A stretch of 10,764 nucleotides of DNA from Endotrypanum monterogeii (lineage: Eukaryota; Euglenozoa; Kinetoplastea; Trypanosomatida; Trypanosomatidae), in assembly GCA_000333855.2 (NCBI GenBank), contig CM007316.1:643833-654596 (forward strand), given 5' to 3'. Of this stretch, positions 8,362 to 10,764 are shown piece by piece (position 1 is the stretch's first letter; every line of letters begins with the position of its first letter). The position numbers and the translations under genes are program-made. The notes under the pieces are model-generated. The model had not been told where the DNA came from, did no database searches, and was given only the letters and a program-made list of their open reading frames with translations.

Positions 8362-8440
8362 CTGGAAAAGAAGCGCAAAGGAAAAGGAGGAGAAAAAAAA
8401 AAACGAGAAGAAAAAACGAAATAGGCAGAAAAAGAAGAGT
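8362..8440 (-). promoter_or_regulatory. Long polypyrimidine tract with acceptor, no gene attached
   Basis: On the minus strand about 77 bases are almost all C and T (roughly six interruptions), ending in CTTCTTTTCCAG with AG at 8363-8362. It is the strongest splice-acceptor-like signal in the window. The first ATG behind it opens only a 16-codon frame. NAD+ synthetase starts about 680 bases further on and has its own closer acceptors. It could start a short non-coding transcript, be a distal alternative acceptor, or direct polyadenylation of the 136-residue gene's mRNA. Confidence 0.45.
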
Positions 8441-9223
8441 GTTTAGTATCTCTTCTCCAAACAAACAGGCGTTGCGTCGTAGTTTTACTGCCTTTCCCTA
8501 TCTTACAGAGCGGCGAACAAGCCTGATAGAAACGCAAATGCACACAAGTACATTTCCGTCAAGAGACAGCTGAGAGGAGGCACAGATAAAAAAAAAGACT
8601 TGAATGAAAACAATCAACATGAAAACAAAAAAAAGGTAACTCAATGAAGGAACCAGGCCCTTGGAAAGCGGAAAAAAAGAAAAAAAAACTTTTTCCTTCC
8701 TCTCCTCTCAAACCTTCGACTGCGGTACTGAAGGATCATGACAAATTGGGTCAGGTGAGGAGAAGAGGTGTAGGGATGAAGGGTTTCGAGGAGGGGGTAG
8801 AGAATCGTGGTGGTCCTCCGTGGGGTGAGCGGGAGGCATTCGGATGTCACAACCCTTGGCTACGCCCCTTTCCCCTTTCTTTGCAGTTGTCATACCTCTT
8901 CTGCACACGGGCAGATGCCAACAAACGCAACATAACGTCCACATCAGCGTGTGCACACCAACAATAAGAAGATACAAACAAACGGAAAACAACTTCAAAA
9001 TTTTCAGAAGCAATACAAAACAAATTATGTACAAGTAACATCCACTATTGAACATACGAGTCGAAAGAGGGGGTGAAGATGAGCATGTACTCCCCTCGGT
9101 GTGCGTGTGTATGTACCGAGCAACGGTGTGAAAATAGAGCGGGGAGATAAAGTCAGAAGAAGCTGTAGAGCGAAAACTTAGCTCGAAGTCGACCGCAATA
9201 CACTTTTTTTTTTCTTCGTGTAT

Positions 9224-9260
9224 GCGCGCGCGCGTGTGTGTGTGTGTGTGTGTGTGTGTG
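9224..9260. repeat. (GC)n followed by (GT)n, alternating purine-pyrimidine tract
   Basis: About ten bases of alternating GC pass into 26 bases of GT on the plus strand, in the 3' UTR region of the 136-residue gene. Block order is the reverse of the tract at 5395-5435. It is a Z-DNA candidate. Confidence 0.9.
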
Positions 9261-9412
9261 CTTGAATGACTGGGGGCTGTTATAGTGAAGGCACGAGAGA
9301 ACCCATCGACATTGAAGAAGACAAACCCCTTGAAAAAATGGTAACCCGTCATAGTGCATTTGCATTCATCTTGTCTGTCGAGTCTCCCTTCACTTTATAC
9401 AGTCCACTCGCT

Positions 9413-9823
9413 TCAGTCAGTGTCATGGTTGATGGCACGCGCGCGACGATGCTCCTCCATCAGTTTATTACGATAGGAGCGAGCCACGCTCGCATCTGCT
9501 GAGTGATTCTCCTTACGGTAGGCAGCCATGAACTGCTCTTGGTAGAGCATACCCTCCAGGATGGGATCCGGTTGATAAGTTCCCTGGCGCTCCTTTGCGC
9601 CAATAAATTCTCTCAAAATTTCTTGCTTGACGCGCTCCCCATCCTCCGTGTCGACGAAATTCTCCATCCGAACAATCTGCGCCTGGCGAATCCACCTGTC
9701 ATCTTGAATAGGCTGTAGCAGAAGGCTGGCAAACTCCTCTGAAGGCATCGTAAGAATCGGAGATTCGTGGCCTGTGGGAATAACCGTCAGCGACATATTT
9801 TCGCTTTCCTTGACTGCTTCCAT
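9413..9823 (-). CDS. Hypothetical protein, 136 aa
   Basis: I do not recognise this protein. It is soluble-looking: there is no signal peptide and no membrane segment. Residues 1-35 are mixed, with short hydrophobic patches (SLTVIPTG, SPILTMPSEEFASLLL). From about 38 to the end it is charged and probably mostly helical (DDRWIRQAQIVRMENF, GERVKQEILREFIGAKER), with a short tyrosine/proline turn (TYQPDP, 82-87) and a basic C-terminal helix (RSYRNKLMEEHRRARA). Reasons to call it real: ATG start, no repeats, balanced composition unlike the surrounding spacers, a good splice acceptor at 9891 with no ATG between it and 9823, and the same strand as its neighbours. Met10 is a possible later start. Stop codon TGA. 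Function unknown; a small structural or complex subunit is possible but unsupported. Confidence 0.8.
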   Translation of the reverse strand: MEAVKESENMSLTVIPTGHESPILTMPSEEFASLLLQPIQDDRWIRQAQIVRMENFVDTEDGERVKQEILREFIGAKERQGTYQPDPILEGMLYQEQFMAAYRKENHSADASVARSYRNKLMEEHRRARAINHDTD

Positions 9824-9890
9824 GATGAATAGAGAAAAAAAAAATTTAGGAAAGAGAAAAGGAGTAGTACGCGGAGAAAATGAGCAGAAG

Positions 9891-9906
9891 CTAAAAGCAG
9901 ATTGAG
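9891..9906 (-). promoter_or_regulatory. Probable spliced-leader acceptor for the 136-residue gene
   Basis: The minus strand reads CTCAATCTGCTTTTAG, with AG at 9892-9891. It is the last AG before the ATG at 9823 and gives a 67-base, pyrimidine-rich, ATG-free 5' UTR. An alternative is the AG at 10042-10041, which follows the long C/T tract at 10111-10151 and would give a UTR of about 217 bases, also without ATG. Confidence 0.5.
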
Positions 9907-9991
9907 AACAGCGACCGGATGGCTAGATTTGGGTAGTGTTAGAGTGCAGGGAAGCCAAAATCAGTGTGACTATATCTGCGTATGAGTGTAC

Positions 9992-10010
9992 GTGTGTGTG
10001 TGTGTGTGTG
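9992..10010. repeat. (GT)n microsatellite
   Basis: Nineteen bases of GT on the plus strand, about 170 bases upstream of the 136-residue gene and upstream of its proposed acceptor. Confidence 0.9.
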
Positions 10011-10125
10011 GAGGTTCGTGCGTGTACGTACGAAAATTTTCTTGAGATTTCGGAGGTCCCCGTGTCGAAGTCAAAATGGTGACGTGTATGAGTGCAAGAA
10101 ACAAGGTACGAAAAAAAAAAAGGAG

Positions 10126-10151
10126 AGGGGAGGGGAGGGGAGGGGAGGGGG
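10126..10151 (+). repeat. GGGGA tandem repeat with G-quadruplex potential
   Basis: Five runs of four or five G separated by single A on the plus strand, directly after an A-run and GGAGA. Four or more G-runs with one-base loops meet the usual G-quadruplex pattern. On the minus strand the same DNA is a C/T tract that continues into poly(T), giving about 50 pyrimidines in a row, which could also act as an RNA-processing signal. Confidence 0.85.
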
Positions 10152-10640
10152 AAAGAAGAAGGGCAACAATGATGGGTAATTGAGGGAAAACAAACCTAAA
10201 GTTTTACTTTAACAGAAGCATTCCTCTGCAAAGGCACGCACTAAGAAATGGAGGCTTCCAGCTGGATACTGGCCATCTCTATATGAAATGTAATCAGGAA
10301 GAGAAAGCGCTGCACGCACTGTCTTCTGCACAGCCCTCATAATAATAATAGGTGGATACACCCCAAGGAGCTCACCTTTTTATTTTAGATTTGTTGAGAT
10401 ATTTCTCCTGACAGAGACCTCCTTGGCAACACCGAATGGCTTTTGGGCCTTCACCTTTTTTTTTCCACAGATTTAAATTCCGCATCAAAATTGACTTATT
10501 TCGTTCTTTCTGCGCCATGCACCGAGGGGAGGGGTTATCCTTCAAGCCTTTTTTCCACACCCATCTCTTTCATATTCCTCTCAAGTCCGTGAAATACAAC
10601 AAGATGGGATGTTCCGCATTGATTTCATGCCACCTCCCAT

Positions 10641-10662
10641 TGTATGTGTGTGTGTGTATGTG
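10641..10662. repeat. (GT)n microsatellite, interrupted
   Basis: TG dinucleotides with TA interruptions at 10643-10644 and 10657-10658 (plus strand), the fourth GT-rich tract on that strand in the window. Confidence 0.85.
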
Positions 10663-10714
10663 TCTGCAAGCGATGCTGTTTTTCAATAAAAAGTCGGAAA
10701 AAGTGGCAAAGATA

Positions 10715-10718
<4 letters not shown>

Positions 10719-10764
<46 letters not shown>
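10719..10764. repeat. (AT)n microsatellite at the window end
   Basis: Forty-six bases of perfect AT repeat reach the last base. The window also begins with a TA-rich stretch (1-15). Its real length cannot be judged because the window stops inside it. Confidence 0.92.

Larger units (their letters stand above)
7686..9412. other. Spacer between the 136-residue gene and NAD+ synthetase
   Basis: About 1.7 kb without a supported gene. It contains the 3' UTR of the 136-residue gene and the 5' UTR of NAD+ synthetase. Landmarks are a G-run at 7834-7843, a (TA)n tract at 7877-7899, a long purine stretch at 8364-8440 that is a pyrimidine tract on the minus strand, a purine block next to a pyrimidine block at 8670-8711, and the composite (GC)n(GT)n tract at 9224-9260. 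Open frames here (a minus-strand one from 9352 to 8708, a plus-strand one from 8166 to 8573) are dominated by translated simple repeats and I do not count them as genes. Confidence 0.65.
9824..10764. other. Spacer upstream of the 136-residue gene, to the window end
   Basis: No supported gene. It holds (GT)n tracts at 9992-10010 and 10641-10662, a GGGGA repeat at 10126-10151, a poly(A) run at 10111-10121, an ATA run near 10340, and a terminal (AT)n tract at 10719-10764. Plus-strand acceptor-like sites occur at 10387-10388 (CTTTTTATTTTAG) and 10469-10470 (CTTTTTTTTTCCACAG). A 48-codon minus-strand ATG frame (10518 to 10372) and a plus-strand frame open from 10517 to the end both exist, and both are weak. 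Confidence 0.65.
10517..10764 (+). other. Weak plus-strand open frame running off the window
   Basis: An ATG at 10517 opens 82 codons with no stop before the window end. A good plus-strand acceptor (CTTTTTTTTTCCACAG, AG at 10469-10470) lies 46 bases ahead with no ATG in between. The first 37 codons look unremarkable (HRGEGLSFKPFFHTHLFH), but the frame then reads through a (GT)n tract as V/C and the terminal (AT)n tract as I/Y, which argues against a real protein. I list it only because it cannot be closed within the window. Confidence 0.12.

Noticed and set aside
8166..8573. Plus-strand 135-codon frame
   Set aside because: Phe-rich and Lys/Arg-rich parts are translations of the T-run and the purine tract; the latter is better explained as a minus-strand polypyrimidine tract.
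8708..9352. Minus-strand 214-codon frame with a membrane-like stretch
   Set aside because: It does not start at a convincing ATG context, reads the GT tract as His/Thr repeats, and lies in the 3' UTR region of the 136-residue gene. The hydrophobic stretch comes from AT-rich spacer DNA.
10372..10518. Minus-strand 48-codon ATG frame with a Lys-rich product and three Cys
   Set aside because: No recognisable family, no good acceptor close by, and it includes Lys codons from an A-run; I considered a zinc-binding ribosomal protein but the Cys spacing does not fit one I know.
1..10764. tRNA, snoRNA, retrotransposon (ingi/SIDER-like) or CRISPR
   Set aside because: I looked for tRNA B-box-like GGTTCGA motifs, long direct or inverted repeats and target-site duplications and saw none outside simple repeats; a covariance-model and repeat-library search would be needed to exclude diverged copies.

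Overview
The window looks like nuclear DNA of a kinetoplastid, most likely a Trypanosoma. The grounds are: three intron-free genes in a row on one strand; long spacers full of (TA)n, (GT)n and poly(A) runs; and pyrimidine tracts followed by AG just ahead of each start codon, as expected for spliced-leader trans-splicing of a polycistronic transcript. I cannot name the species from sequence alone. The spacers are long (about 0.9 to 1.8 kb), and coding DNA is clearly less AT-rich and less repetitive than the spacers.

All three supported genes are on the minus strand, so the order of transcription runs from high to low coordinates. First is a 136-residue acidic/charged protein I do not recognise (9413-9823). 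Next is NAD+ synthetase of the NadE type (6786-7685, 299 residues), the only gene here with a confident biochemical role. Last is a 1147-residue protein (1820-5263) with a long Ser/Thr/Pro-rich, probably disordered N-terminal half and a C-terminal half built from charged helices alternating with a T-F-x-P motif. For NAD+ synthetase the longest frame would start at 7811, but the splice acceptors lie inside that extension, so I place the start at 7685. The three genes show no obvious shared pathway; kinetoplastid neighbours are usually co-transcribed without being functionally related.

The rest is spacer or UTR: 1-1819, 5264-6785, 7686-9412 and 9824-10764. These hold microsatellites (two composite GT/CG tracts that could adopt Z-DNA, several TA tracts, one GGGGA repeat with G-quadruplex potential) and several splice-acceptor-like sites with no convincing gene behind them. 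Two are notable: minus-strand sites at 1505 and 8362. On the plus strand, acceptor-like sites precede two weak open frames (5519-5683, and 10517 running off the window end). If the latter were real, 9824-10517 would be a divergent strand-switch region, but low complexity makes coding doubtful. I found no tRNA, rRNA, CRISPR array or recognisable transposon. No clearly new biological system is demonstrated; the best leads are the repeat architecture of the 1147-residue protein and the orphan splice signals.
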